From Topomyia yanbarensis (taxonomy: Eukaryota; Arthropoda; Insecta; Diptera; Culicidae), in NCBI RefSeq assembly GCF_030247195.1, contig NC_080672.1:89166113-89230112 (forward strand): a stretch of DNA of 64,000 nt, in the 5' to 3' direction. The translations under genes were made by a program, and so were the position numbers. Each line of letters begins with the position of its first letter. The stretch's first letter is position 1. The notes under the pieces are model-generated. The model made no database searches. It saw only the letters and a program-made list of their open reading frames with translations, and was not told the origin of the DNA. Positions 35,061 through 47,170 of the stretch are shown piece after piece.

Positions 35061-35440
35061 GTGACAGTGAATGGCCGGAGGTACCTCGTTGAAAATGTGT
35101 TCTGCTGTGTACATCATACCTCAAATTCTGTGGACCAACCGATTTGAAATTTTGCAGAATTTTTCTTCTCATAAATCCCCAGGTAATTACATCACTTTTG
35201 CTTGATTTTTTAATTTTTGGCAGTTCTTCGAAACCAAAAGTATGATATTTGCTAAAAAAAATCGGGTAACATGTTATTGTAAAAAAATAATACTAAAATT
35301 TTGTAAAAAGCTACCGAAGTCACCTGGACAATGATGTGAAGATGGACTTTGCAAAATTTCAGAACGATTGGTCCGGAAAATTTTGAGTTATGGTGCATTC
35401 CACATATTTTCGAGGCCTCCTGTAAAATCACTACTGTCAA
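35061..35440. mobile_element. Imperfect long inverted-repeat element (MITE)
   Basis: Arms of about 100-120 bp face each other around a short AT-rich centre. For example 'ggaccaaccgatttgaaatt' on the left matches, inverted, 'ggaccaatcgttctgaaatt' on the right. The left arm begins 'tgacagtgaatggccggagg' and the right, inward, 'tgacagtagtgattttacag'. It is noncoding and diverged, with no target duplication resolved. Confidence 0.6.
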
Positions 35441-37892
35441 TCGTCCAATTTTCAATATTTTGCAGTCAAAAAATATTGTTCAAATGTTACATTATTGTAT
35501 GGAAATTGACTGAATAGACTAAAAGCTCCTTTTTTTAGATTTTCATTATTCATTGTAGGTATTAGCTCAGCTATCAACTCAACCACTTGAATTCATTTTC
35601 CAAAACATCCACCACCATCTAAAGCAATCGAGGCGCAAACAAATCAAAGTCCTTACTTGGAATCTCGCTCTGCCGCAGTAACAGCAGATCCTCCCGGCGA
35701 CACTCATAACGACCAATAACCCGTTCCTTCCATCATCGCGCCTTGCGCGACAGGACAAAGTTTTCCATCAAAGGCATCTTATTTCGATCGTTTGTCAAGC
35801 TTGATGCCGCTACACTCCCCTGCCGGCCATAGCTGGTGCAATTATAATGACAAGTTCACTACCGCCCGCCAGGCTACGGCTCGGAGCATCCTGATGGAAT
35901 AATCTACCGATCGTGGACGAAAGTTAGGAAGCTTAAACACGAAACACGCACCGGGTGCTGCTGGCAGGTGAATGGCCACTCACTTTTCCGAGGCCGGTGC
36001 AACGCTACAACTTTAATGATTGAAAGAGGAATATTTATGCGTTGGAGCAGCAGCCCACCCCCCGGGGGCCAGAATGATTATAATGTCATTTGTTCCGGAC
36101 CGGGGCGACGGTTGGAAATTTGCAGGATTCAAACCAGTCGGTGGAGCGTTACCACCGAGGAACGTTAACCTCAGATGTGGAGCTCAATCCATGCGTCAAG
36201 AATTTCATTTAGAGTGATGAGAAACGACTTTGTGGTGAAGATGGCTTAAAACAGCTCTGCTCTGCCATTGTTGCTGGTGATGAAAACAAATTATATTTAT
36301 ACATTATTCTGCTCCGTACCGGGAACTGGGTCGTCTGGCTCAAAGTGGTGTATGTGGTTTGGGATGATTTTGATTAAAATTGATATTATGATGTACTGTG
36401 TTGAGCAGGGCAGGGCCCGGGTGGTGATACGGTACCAACAGCACAAAACATACATACTAATAAGCGTGTATACGTCGGGCGTTCGCACCGAGCACTATAT
36501 GCAGTGATGGATGTTTGAGTTTCTACCGCAGCAGCCCTGCCGGATCCGTCGAAAGTGTGATTTTAGAACCGGTTTGATGAACACGGTTTAGCTACGTCAC
36601 CCACCGGTGCCTCCGGTGCAATCGGAAGTAATAAATTTTGCGAAGCAAATTACACTCCGTATTGAAATTTGATGATTGATGCTGGAACGCGATTGCGGTG
36701 CCTAGTGATTTTCTGCTAATGGACACAAATTATCATAAATAGGCTCAGCTATGATTGTGGGCTTGAACTATGGTACGATTTGAATAAATCGTTTGGTGTC
36801 GAACGGAACAAAAAACCATTCGCCTATTAGTGATTTGAAAACTAATTGAAGCGATTAATTCCCACAGAAAATACAGTCACACTTTTCCAATTACCTTTTC
36901 ACAGATCCAAACACAAAAGGGTCCTTTCGATATAAACGATACCATTTGAGTGGTACCATTCTACAATCAACCCGTTAAATTCTCTCAGGCATCATAAATT
37001 TGCAAAAATGCTTACAGTTACCGGCTGCCTAAATTTGCTTCTCCCTGAAGCTGGCCTGAATCCATCCGTGAAGGCTGTTTTTCGCTCCCCAGAACTAAAC
37101 GACACCTCTCATGAGCTGAAAGCAATTAAAGCAGCCATTAGCTATATTGCGGCAGACGATTATCTGCGATGTTTTCTTATTTCATTTCCTCGGTTGAACC
37201 TATTGTCTTTCAGCACTCGCTAGGGACCCCTATGTACTGCCTTGGCTAGGATTACTACCTTTGCTGCTGCTGCCACTACTTATACTGATGTTGCTGTCCT
37301 TTTGCTTAACTTTTCTGCCAGCAGCTCTTGTGGCAGGCAACCATTTAAAAGTCAAGTGAGCGTTGAACGTCGTCTTCCTTCTCCTCTCGGGTTCAGTTGC
37401 AGCAGTGCCAGCAGCGGCTGATGGCGTTAACAAACCTCACCATCCGCCGTCGCATGAAAGTGAACCGCACCATCACCTTCTTTTGTAGCTCGGTTACTTT
37501 GGTTGGAGCAACCACGTTGCAGCTGCTGGAAGAGTCGGAGTAGGATGATGATGATGATGATGATGGTGCGCGAATAATGCTAAATGAAGTGGATAACTTT
37601 AAGTATACCCCTCGGAGTACGAAGCGAATCAGCCAAGAGACAGAAATTGAACGCTTCTACGCCGAAGCTCTCAACCTAACCATAGGATCGGTGGAGTTCT
37701 GAGGGAAAGTAATATTATTAACTTGGCAAGCATGATTATTGTGGGTTTGAGTTTTCGTGCGAGAAAATGTTTCAACCAGATCCATATGGACGGAATAGGA
37801 GTTCTTTTCTGCTCTTATTTGCTGGAAAGAAATATTTGTATCACTGCAGCAAAAATTGGTATCAGCGTTTGCCACTTTACTGTTAACGTAGG
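35441..37892. other. Noncoding stretch without recognised genes
   Basis: The composition is mixed. A (GAT)n microsatellite lies at 37544-37565. Glutamine/serine/alanine-rich short frames around 37230-37500 look like triplet-repeat artefacts. Parts near 35640-36240 and 36530-36640 are GC-richer and could be host noncoding sequence, but no exon is supported. Confidence 0.4.
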
Positions 37893-38332
37893 ACGTCTTT
37901 GTTTTCGATATGGGGGTGCAATTTGCAAATTCAACAAAAAATGGTATGCAACGAAAAGTTGTCCAATTTTAAACGCATATAATTCAGCCATCTCACGATA
38001 AATTTTCAATGTTTTTGCGCATGTCGCCCCGAAAAACTTCTAAGAATAGATTCCAAAAGATAAACCCAAAGATTTTTGATATCATAGCATTAAAAATTTA
38101 AATAATGTACAACCTAGTCAAAATATCGCGCATTTGCACACAGAAGATAGCACTTCCCAAGTCCGACACGACAGATTTGTGTACGTAACGCGCTACTCAT
38201 CAATGAATGACATCATCATCGACTATTTAATGAACAGATTTAGCCGGACAAGCTCAGTTGCCTGTTGAACGGCAGGCGGAGCAGACCACTGCGTTGTGTC
38301 TTTTCACAGCCAGTGTAGCTGAGTTAGAAGTC
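37893..38332 (+). repeat. Interspersed repeat R, copy 2, interrupted
   Basis: This matches 14731-15187 in order, with small indels. It stops abruptly after 'gtgtagctgagttagaagtc', exactly where the hairpin/CA-tail repeat (38333) begins, so that repeat inserted between the two arms of the terminal hairpin seen in copy 1. Confidence 0.75.
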
Positions 38333-38852
38333 TTTTTTGCCTTTCTCATATAGAAAGGTTATGCAATCACTCTGAAAAACGTCAACATAATCCCGGCCCG
38401 GAGGGCCGAGTGTCATATCCCATTCGACTCAGTTCGTCGAGATCGGAAAACGTCTGTATGTGTGTGTATGTGTGTATGTATGTGTGTGTATGTATGTGTG
38501 TATGTGTGTGTGTATGTGTGTGTATGTGTGTGTATGTATGTGCGTATGTGTCAAATAATGTCACTCATTTTTCTCAGAGATGGCTGGACCTATTTGCCCA
38601 AACTTAGTCTCAAATGAAAGGTGCAACCTTCCCATCAGCTGCTATTGAATTTTGGATCGATCGGAATTCTGGTTCCGGAATTACGGGTTTCAGAGTGCGG
38701 CCACACAGAAATTTCTCATAAAAACTATAGGAAAAATTAAAAATAGAATTTTTATTTTTGATGCTAAATGTATTCAAGGTGCATAAAACGTCGAGATTTG
38801 ATGCAAACACGAAAAAAATTTGACGAAGATTCACTTTTTTGGATTTTGCACA
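38333..38852 (-). repeat. Hairpin/CA-tail interspersed repeat, copy 3
   Basis: Read on the minus strand it has the same parts as copies 1 and 2: one 'cctttcatttgagactaagt' module, a CA tract (about 38457-38545 as GT on plus), 'gatctcgacgaactgagtcg', 'ggccctccgggcc' and a terminal cctttctatatgagaaagg hairpin with 'caaaaa'. The Cys/Val/Tyr-rich frames through the tract are artefacts. Confidence 0.75.
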
Positions 38853-38930
38853 TTTTTGCCTTTCTCATATAGAAAGGTTATGCAATCACTCTGAAAAACG
38901 TCAACCTAATCCCGGCTAATTTTTTTTCGA
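38853..38930 (-). repeat. Hairpin/CA-tail repeat, copy 4, truncated
   Basis: Only the hairpin end, with 'gccgggattaggttgacgtt' (minus strand), is present, in the same orientation as copy 3 and immediately beside it. It breaks off before the CA tract. Confidence 0.65.
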
Positions 38931-38944
38931 CTCGCATAAGGTTT

Positions 38945-39235
38945 CTGGATTTTAACAGGGGCGTAGTTGATGGTTTACGGAGAGGGGTTACACCCCCTCC
39001 CCTCTACTGTTCACTCCCCTCCTTTAAAAATCTCCTTAAATCACCCCTCAGACCACCACCCCATCCAGCCCTCATACCCCTCCCTTTCAACCCCATCATC
39101 TTTAAACCACCACTATATCACAAAGCATACCAATTTAAGCTGGGGAGTCGTTCGTTCATGGGACTTTCGCCCTCCTCACATACCCACCACCGCATGACAA
39201 AATGAGTTAGCAAGCAGATATATTGTTGAGGTTAT
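38945..39235. other. Strand-asymmetric pyrimidine-rich block
   Basis: After 'aggggcgtagttgatggttt', the plus strand from about 38986 to 39120 is made almost entirely of C, T and A, with many CCCCTCC runs and very few G. No gene is supported. It lies between the truncated hairpin repeat and the 116-bp tandem array. Confidence 0.5.
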
Positions 39236-39241
39236 AGAGAA

Positions 39242-39808
39242 TTGGATTCCAAAATAGTTCAATACATCGTTTTCCGTCATGCACTCGTCAACCCCATTCC
39301 GAAAATACCCATATTGTTGAGGTTATATAAAATTTATCTAAATCGGAAGTCGCCATCTTGGATTCCAAAATGGCTCAAGACATCGATTTCCGTCATGCAC
39401 TCGTCAACCCCATTCCGAAAATACCCATATTGTTGAGGTTATAGAGAATTTATCTAAACCGGAAGTCGCCATCTTGGATTCCAAAATGGCTCAAGACATC
39501 GATTTCCGTCATGCACTCGTCAACCCCATTCCGAAAATACCCATATTGTTGAGGTTATATAAAATTTATCTAAATCGGAAGTCGCCATCTTGGATTCCAA
39601 AATGGCTCAAGACATCGATTTCCGTCATGCACTCGTCAACCCCATTCCGAAAATACCCATATTGTTGAGGTTATATAAAATTTATCTAAATCGGAAGTCG
39701 CCATCTTGGATTCCAAAATGGCTCAAGACATCGATTTCCGTCATGCACTCGTCAACCCCATTCCGAAAATACCCATATTGTTGAGGTTATAGAGAATTTA
39801 TCTAAACA
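39242..39808 (+). repeat. Tandem array of a 116-bp unit, about 4.9 copies
   Basis: The unit starts ttggattccaaaatggctca and recurs at 39242, 39358, 39474, 39590 and 39706, exactly 116 bp apart. Copies 2-5 are almost identical; the first is more diverged. Each junction contains gtcgccatcttgg facing aaaatggc. The open frames repeated every 116 bp are artefacts of the array. The R1-type 3' UTR fragment follows directly and shares the words ccaaatggctcaaga. Confidence 0.95.
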
Positions 39809-40262
39809 CGAAACAGATATCGGAGCTGAGAGAAATTTCGCCGTCGTTGAACTCTCCGTCGGGGTAAGGTGGTGTCACTGTCGGATAATATTCGAGTAGA
39901 TCTCAATAAAGCTGGGAACCAAATGGCTCAAGAAAACGGGTATCGGCGTCAGGAGAAATTCCTCCGTTGGGGAACTCTCAGTCGGAGTACGGTAGTTTCA
40001 CCGCCGGAGACTATCAAAGTAGATTGTGATAAAACTGAATGGCTCACAGAAACAGGAACTAAATGGCGACGGAATAGATGAAGACGAAAAGCAAGATAAG
40101 AGCTAAATGGCTCAAAGAACGAGCCATGTCATGGATTTAAAAGGGCTCCGAGATAGCTGCCAAAAACTCGAGAGCAAAAGAAAGAGGTGCGACGATAGCA
40201 CAACGAGCCCCTATGAGGTAATACCTTGATGCAGTTTCGTGGGAAGAAGCGCGAAAAAAGAG
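39809..40262 (+). mobile_element. R1-type LINE 3' UTR fragment
   Basis: Sequence such as 'ctcagtcggagtacgg', 'ccgccggagactatcaaagt' and 'agctaaatggctcaaag' matches, in the same order, the reverse complement of 47515-47830, the 3' end of the minus-strand R1-type LINE. No coding part is present, so this is either a very short 5'-truncated copy or a transduced tail. Confidence 0.65.
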
Positions 40263-42419
40263 TGTTTTAATGGTTAGGTGCAAAACTCAGTCGTGATTCC
40301 CATAGAGCTATGGAGAAGCATAAGAGATTCCTGTATTTTTCAAGAAACATTTTCCATTCAAATGCTAAAAACATTTCCTTTTAAAAGAGGTATACACTGT
40401 AATTTTCCGAGTACTACTTCAAAAGTAAGCTGGTAGAGAGCAAGGCAGTCCGATGCACACAAAACTTACTTTGTACAAATTGCTGATACTCCCTGTTGCT
40501 CTATACGACCATGAGATATGGACGTTGTAGCAAGTAGAGTATCGAGTGCTCGGTGTATTCGAGAGAAGAATTTTGCGTTTACCACAATAATAGTGTAGAC
40601 GCATGAATGTAACAAGTATACAAACATGCCGACCTCGGTAGATTGACCAAACACGGAAGACTACAGTGAGCTGAAGCGCGAATGTTGAATCAGAGACTAA
40701 AGTTAAGCTCGTCGACTTCGAGACAGATCGTACACTCGTGCATGACTATGTGCAATCGGAGAAGATGCGTTCAACGAGACTAAAGAATGGCTACTCGTGG
40801 TCGAGTAACCTAGAAATCTAAAATGCATTCGATCACTTTTTTCGGCCACGATGATGATGATGATGATGATGATAAGAATCTTAGCGAAGTTTAAATTGTA
40901 CCTGAACCATAGTAAAGATTCTGAAACAACGTTTTTGTTTTCTCAATTCCCACTTCCCACCATTGATTAACAACTGAACCAATTTACGCGCCAACCAACC
41001 GTACTACCGATAGTCTAAATAGAGCTCAGTCGCGCCTGTCGATGAGTACGATAAATCATTCACAGTTTGCTAACTCTTTGCAGTCCGTTTCCCTCGCAAT
41101 ACCGACTGTGAAACGTTTATCAATGAATGGGACCTACTGCATCCGGGGGACCAGAGATCGTGATGAATGGAAGAAAAGCTTCGCGGTTCGACGATTCCCG
41201 CAGGAAGTGTGCTGAGCTTCGACATGGGCCACCTTTTCGTTGTACTTACTCGTCGCAATCCTTCGGACCCGTTCCCGTTCCGGATGCCTGTGTGTGTGAC
41301 GTGCTTTGTGCGATGTTGATATTTCCAATTTCTGCTAAAAGCTTAATCCCTCGAAAACACACATCAACCGCTTGAAACTAGTGACAATGGTGACGATGAT
41401 GGATAACAGCTTTAGCTGCAAAATAGCACACATCAGCTGATCTATGCAGTGGACTGAGAGCTGCATTGCGCTGCAGCGGTATTATTTGCCAGATCGTACG
41501 TGGTTTCGGGGAAAACAGTATTTTGATTTCGTTGCATGTTTTCCCGCATGTCACTCTGAATTCTAAATCGGATCATTTCATTTTTTCCCTGCGAAATCAT
41601 AAATTCATTAGTACCAACTTTGGCTTCGAAAATGACGAAATCATTTATCTGATATGATGTTGGAAGAATAGAAAATTGGAACAGTATTCAAAACCGGAAA
41701 TGAATTATAAACTAATTGCACACAGCCACATAAATGTCAGAGCATGGCAAGTCTACATAAAATATCCTGCATTTAAATTTCCGCTCCATTCTCTACCGGG
41801 AAAACTTGCTTCGGCAACATATGCTTTGGTTGGCAAACTTCGACCTGAGGCAATTTTGTTTTGACTGCAGATCGCAACCAGTGAGCAGCAAAAAAAAAAA
41901 CAAAGAGAGAGAGAGACGGAGCAAGAACATACAATAAATTAAATTTATTGTGTTTCATGTTTTGTGTCCGACCCAGGAGAGCTAACATCCTTATTCAAAT
42001 TAACCTAGTTCAAACCGGGGAGGGGGGGGGGGCACGGAGATGGTGGGTTGCTACATAGCTCATCTGCCACAAGGCTTGACCTCGTAGTCCCCGAACCGCA
42101 ACAAGAGCGCACTGCTCAGCGTTTTCCAGGGAAATTTCTCTTCATCCAGCAGCGCTTGCTTCGGTGTGACACAGTTTTGCCAGCTTACTTCGGTTATATA
42201 CCTACCGCGCCCACACTACGAGTACGTCATTCCATTATCACACATGTCGCTCTAGGGAAATATCCCGCCGCAGCAGCCAGCGAACAATACATATACATCA
42301 TACGTATACAACCGGGGTGTAGGAGGAACAATGAGAATAATGCATATATGTTTATTCAAGGTTGCTTTCGCAGGTTCTAATTTGAGTGATTCTAGGCAGC
42401 CTAACAACTTCATCAGCCT
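40263..42419. other. Noncoding stretch without recognised genes
   Basis: It contains a (GAT)8 microsatellite at 40850-40873, an A-run with GA repeats near 41888-41915, and a G-run near 42019-42031. No domain-bearing frame was found. Confidence 0.4.
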
Positions 42420-42439
42420 ACTATACCTGTACGGGACAG

Positions 42440-43780
42440 TAACTATAGGACCTCGCGTATTTTCGTCCTTGTTGGCGATATTTCGTCGGTGAACACATTC
42501 GATTCAGAAGCAAGTGATAGTAAAGATTTGATGGATATAGCGATACAATCGCGCGCCATTCATCTAGTAATGCGGTCAAATAAAGTGAGCGAGGTAGAGG
42601 AGACAGCCATAAATAAGGTACGTGCGCTTTTACCAGACAGCTAAAGTCATCCAAGAATCAAAGGGCTGTTCCCACAAGCCGGCACGTCTGTTTGACTGAG
42701 GCGAGATCACCTCTTTAGTCATTCCCTTTCGATTTACCTAAACTCCGGGAATCTAATCGTCCGACAAACCTTGCTGATGAAGGCAGTTAACGAAGACGGG
42801 CAAGAAGAACAACACTTGCCATCGGACCCGTTCTTGATCATGCGTCCGGTACGAGATGTTCTACAAGCCAACCCGAACAAACTGGTCAGTGCGATCGGAG
42901 AAGCACGGAGACATAGTTATGTACTCCGTACTACAAAGGTTTACAACGCCTTGCTGTTCATAAAGAAGCCGGCAAACGGTCAAAGAGTGGAGATTATGCC
43001 CCATCCTACCCCTAATATAGTACAAGGGGTTATCTATGACCCTGATACAATCAACATGAGTGAAAGTGACTCACTCAAGGAACTACAAGACCAAGGCGTA
43101 GTGCGGATCTGTAGGGTCACTAAAATGATCAGACGTAGCCCGACGAACACGTCATCCGTAGTCCTCTCTTTCGCTTGTTCCAAACTACCAGTAAGTATTT
43201 ACCTCGAACTTTTTAATACCAACATACGCCCTTAATATCAAGCACCCATGTTGTGCTATAACTGTAGAAGCAGTCGATCCTGCCCGAATCAGTCGGTCTA
43301 CCTCAATTGTAACCAATATCACGAATCCAGCAAAAAATTGATGAGATAACACCAGTAAATGTGTAAATTAGGGTCAAGAACACTCGCTACCAAAAATGCC
43401 CCAAAGTGCGTGGGAGAAGAAGAAGTCGTCAAGATCAAAACCAACGGAAACCTGATATTCACCGAAGCCAGGGCGTTAATAGCTAAGAAAATCTCGGACA
43501 TGACTTTTTGCCAATGCAGTCTGCGGAGAACTCAAACCCGACATCCGTGACAAAACCACCTCTCCGTGAGGAGATCCGACAACTGAAACAGGTAAAAGAG
43601 CAACCGACAAAGGAGGAGAAGGACCAGGAGATCAAGTGTCTCAAACAACTAGGCGCGAAATCACAAAAACAGTGTCAAATTACCCTTGCCGAACTGCAAA
43701 CCCTCCGTCATGCGTTCAACGAACACAGTATGAAGCTCAGCAGCGGTTCGCGTGACCCGTCGCTCTACAGTGGTACATGA
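42440..43780 (+). pseudogene. LINE ORF1 (gag-like), broken
   Basis: Upstream frame segments (VNTFDSEASDSKDLMDIAIQ near 42490) lead to a 154-codon frame at 42771-43235 containing NPNKLVSAIGEARRHSYVLR, IMPHPTPNIVQGVIYDPDTI and LKELQDQGVVRICRVTKM, typical of ORF1 proteins of R1/I-group LINEs. The zinc-knuckle region (about 43245-43400) retains CYNC and KCVN-like pieces but is frameshifted. The end at 43508-43780 is charged and probably coiled coil (EEIRQLKQVKEQPTKEEKDQ). The product binds element RNA. Confidence 0.7.
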
Positions 43781-44400
43781 ACGGTTTTAGAAGCGGTTTG
43801 GGGGACCTACAGCTGCTTATCGCCCGGTCCCAGCTAATCTATCTGAACTCACAAGAAACGCGCACACGAAACAGCATTGGTCATGGTCTGTGTTTGAGAA
43901 ACCGCTACTCCTCGCAGATGCAAAAATTGGAAACAACATTTTCCAGACTATCGGCCTTAGTATCCGGACTGACGTTCCATCAGATACGGATCAGCTTTAT
44001 ACGGAACAGATAGCTGTCGTGCTTATCATTTCTTATCCAGTCAGATGCATGGTCGTCCCGTTGTACCTCCCAGCCGAAGTACGAGATGTTGGTACGAAAC
44101 TAAAAACACGCTGGAGCAACTCGAAACTCCCTTTCTTGTGATGGGAGATTTTAACGTCCATCATACCTTGTGGGTATCCAACAGAAGCGTTCAACGGGGT
44201 AACCAGATAGTCGAGGCTATCGAGGACTGCAGTGCTATCGTACTGAACGATAACCTACATTCAAGGCTAATACATGTCGATTCTGGATTTATCCATCTGC
44301 TCCGCCGATTTCTCTGGGACATGCGACCATTTTCCGATTCGTCTGTCTCATGACCTTTCTCCATCAACTACTACCCGTCGTCGTCGCTGGATATACGACT
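43777..44400 (+). pseudogene. LINE ORF2 endonuclease, broken
   Basis: Pieces in different frames include FGDLQLL-like and QETRTRNSIGHG near 43800-43880, FQTIGLSIRTDVPSDTDQLY near 43940, and FLVMGDFNVHHTLW near 44130. The last keeps the catalytic GDFN motif of EEP endonucleases. The end of the domain (DLSICSADFS-type) near 44300 is frameshifted. Confidence 0.7.
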
Positions 44401-46370
44401 GCGCAGACTGGAAGACGCAATTTCCGCAAGCGTAAGACTCAACATACACCTCCGACCAGTTAATGGAAATCTTCGCCCTGCAGCCGAAAATAATATACCT
44501 CGAAGTAGTGACAAGCCTTCATTGGTAGAACTCAGAGGTCAAAGTGGTTATTAGAGATCGCCGCACGGCTCAAAGATCTCTGAAAAGGAAACAATGACAC
44601 TGACAGACAGAGAGTTATAAACTTCCGTATTGCCAGAAACACAGCTAGAAAGTCCATCAAAGAAGCAAAAGAGCGCTGGAACGTCTTTCTCGAGGGCATC
44701 TCACCCGAATCGACTACATCCGAATTGTGGAGGGAACAAATGCCCCCAGGGGTAAGAGAACGCAAGATGCCTTCTCCCTCGTTGTCAACGGGTACACTAC
44801 GACTGACCCACAGGAAACTGCTGTTGAACTCGGTAGATACTTCTGTACTATATCCGTCGATCTTGCTGGCATGTCACCAGAAACGAGGTAGAACCCAGGT
44901 ATCATTTTCACTAGACTCTATGCCAAAACTTCGACAGGGCATTCTCAGGTCAAGAATTGACAGCAGCCCTGGCCGCTGCGCGCGGACGAGCTGCTGGACT
45001 CGATGTACAGCAGTTCGTCCGTGCCCTTACTGCGACATGCTCTACCAGCCGGGAAAAGAGTTTTGCTGGAATGTCGCAACCGTTTCTGGGATGGACAACC
45101 TTTTCCATCATCTTGGAAAATGGCCTTGATAACTCCTAATCCCAAGAGAGGGTTAGTATCCCGAACGCTGAACGCCTTCCGCCCCAGAAGCTTACATCCG
45201 TGCCTCGGGAAGGTTATGGAGCGGATGATCAATAAACGTCTTATTACCTTCTTGGCGGAGAACCATCACCTGGATCAACGCCAGTTTGCCTTCCATAAAG
45301 AAGCGGGGACCGGATGCCATCTTGGTGCTTTTGGAGATAAACTTCAACATGCAGACATCGCTATTTTAGACATCGCCAAGGCATACAACACGGTAAGCAG
45401 AGAGGAAGTTCTCCGATAGCTGGCTAACTAGGGAGTTGCCGGGAACTAGGGCAGCTTCATAAAGAACTATCTCCACCACCGCACATTCCGTGGAGGAGTT
45501 GGTGGTCAACAATCTAGAATCTTCACTACAGAAAACGGGGTCCCCAAAGGACCCGTGTTTGTTGTTTTACTGTTTTTGGTCAGAATAAAATGGGTCTTCG
45601 ACACCCTCGTAGAAAGTGTCCATATTTTTGTCTACGCCGATGGCATCATTATCACAGTAGTAGGGAAGTTAACGATCCGAGTGAGAATAAAGTTACAGAT
45701 TGTGGTGAGCGCTGTCGGTCGGTGAGCCAAAACAGTGGGGTTTAGGCTGGAACAAGTCCACTGATATAATTCGCACCACGTTTCAACTAGGCAATTTGTT
45801 GGGTTCCTGGTCATTATGGGATCAGCGGAAATGAAGAAACCTGTGTACTGGCAGCGCGAGAGAGACTTACCGTGAAACTGCTTACCAAATTGCCGTTCCA
45901 TCGGGAACCGGCATCACACTAGATCGCCGTCCCACCTTCATGCCGCACTTTCGATCACTCAAACAAGATTGCGAAAGCAGGAAACGCTTAATCCAGATCA
46001 TGAGCTACCGGCACTTGGAACTTGGAACAGGAAGACCTCAGCGTCGGAGAATCTCTTATTCATAGCAAGATCTACTATGGAAGCGAGATTACAAGCCACA
46101 ATTTGGGCGGTTTCTTGACTGTATAGGCTTCTCTCTGCAATATTACGACTAACTTCCAATCTACTCCGAAGCACCCCATCAGAAGCCGCCTGTGTCAAGG
46201 CCAGCCTTCTCCTCTTCTGGTGGACAGTCGCCAACATTATGCTCCTAAGATATCTGCAGAGGACATCGGGTAACGACTGCACATTACTACAGTCCACGCA
46301 AAACACATTTTGGGAGTACACCGCTACTAAACTTCCTCAATTGACACATCTTCATAGAATCCGGGACGGC
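44400..46370 (+). pseudogene. LINE ORF2 reverse transcriptase, broken
   Basis: Recognisable segments are the connector (NFRIARNTARKSIKEAKE near 44630), SSWKMALITPNPKRG near 45110, RPRSLHPCLGKVMERMINKR near 45185, LDQRQFAFHKEAGTGCHL near 45270, ILDIAKAYNTVSREEVLR (motif A) near 45365, and ENGVPKGPVF (motif B) near 45530. The YADD box reads VYADGII near 45630, so one catalytic Asp is changed to Gly. After about 45780 an RNase H patch replaces thumb sequence. Normal thumb coding returns near 45930 (HFRSLKQDCESRKRLIQI). Confidence 0.75.
45804..45892 (+). repeat. Ectopic RNase H patch inside RT, duplicated from 46683-46771
   Basis: These 89 bases match 46683-46771 at 85 positions by eye, same strand and same length. 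In the second place they encode the expected RNase H GHYGISGNEEACALAARERL region in its proper order. Here they interrupt the RT between the YADD region and the thumb. Confidence 0.9.
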
Positions 46371-46379
46371 CCCTGGAAC

Positions 46380-47170
46380 GAATGTCGGCCACAGAGGTAG
46401 CTAATAAAATATCGGCTCACAAACCCCATCCGGATCTTCACAGATGCGTCCAAGCTAGTCGCCCGAGTTGGAGTGGGAGTCTGGGGGATAGTCACAGGCC
46501 TCCCCATCCGCCTCGCTCCAATCGGTTCCATATTCTCAACAGAAGCTGCACAGATAGTATCCCAAACGTCATATTATCCGACTCCCTGTCGGTAATCACC
46601 GCCCTGGAAACTGGTACATTCCGTCACTCGTAAATACAGGCAATCGAGATCTACTGCAATTCGCTGATTACAATTTATTGACTTCCAGGTCATTATGGGA
46701 TCAGCGGAAATGAAGAAGCCTGTGCACTGGCAGCGCAAGAGAGACTTACCGTGAAACTGCTTACCAAATTGGTACCCTCCTCGGATATAGTCGCGGAATT
46801 TCGGAATAAAACAAGAGAACATTTCACCACCCACTGACTGGAGGAAGCAATACGGTCACCTCCAGGAGGTTAAAGGGGAGCTGGCATGATTAACCGCCCT
46901 AAAAGACTCGAGCAGGGAGCCCTCTTCCGATTGCGAACTGGTCACACTAACATCACTCACGAACACACAATCACCAGTGTGCCCAATATGCCAAACAAGG
47001 CTTACTGTGGAACACCTTTTATCTGAACTGCACCAACCTCCATATCCTCCACCGGCTGCCACTCTCCATCACGGATATCCTAGCACACGATCCAGTGCGC
47101 GAAGAAACTCTAATCTCCTTTTTAAGAGATGCGAAGCTCCTCGAACGTATCTAGAACACGAACATCGATC
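46380..47170 (+). pseudogene. LINE RNase H and C-terminal Cys/His domain
   Basis: Frames read VARVGVGVWGIVTGLPIRLA, VILSDSLSVITALETGT, GHYGISGNEEACALAARERL (the last near 46690, with the NE motif of RNase H) and later RLRTGHTNITHEHTI, CPICQTRLTVEHLLSE near 46980. The latter is the zinc-binding tail common to I, R1 and Loa elements. Stops and shifts interrupt it. Confidence 0.78.

Noticed and set aside
37230..37433. Ser/Gly/Lys-rich minus-strand frame
   Set aside because: Triplet-like low-complexity sequence without domain support.
38333..38930. CRISPR-like or regulatory array from repeated hairpins
   Set aside because: Eukaryotic window; the hairpins are ends of dispersed repeat copies, not evenly spaced units with unique spacers.
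39242..39784. Repeated 64-codon proteins
   Set aside because: They are artefacts of the 116-bp tandem repeat; the period is not a multiple of three and the frames drift.
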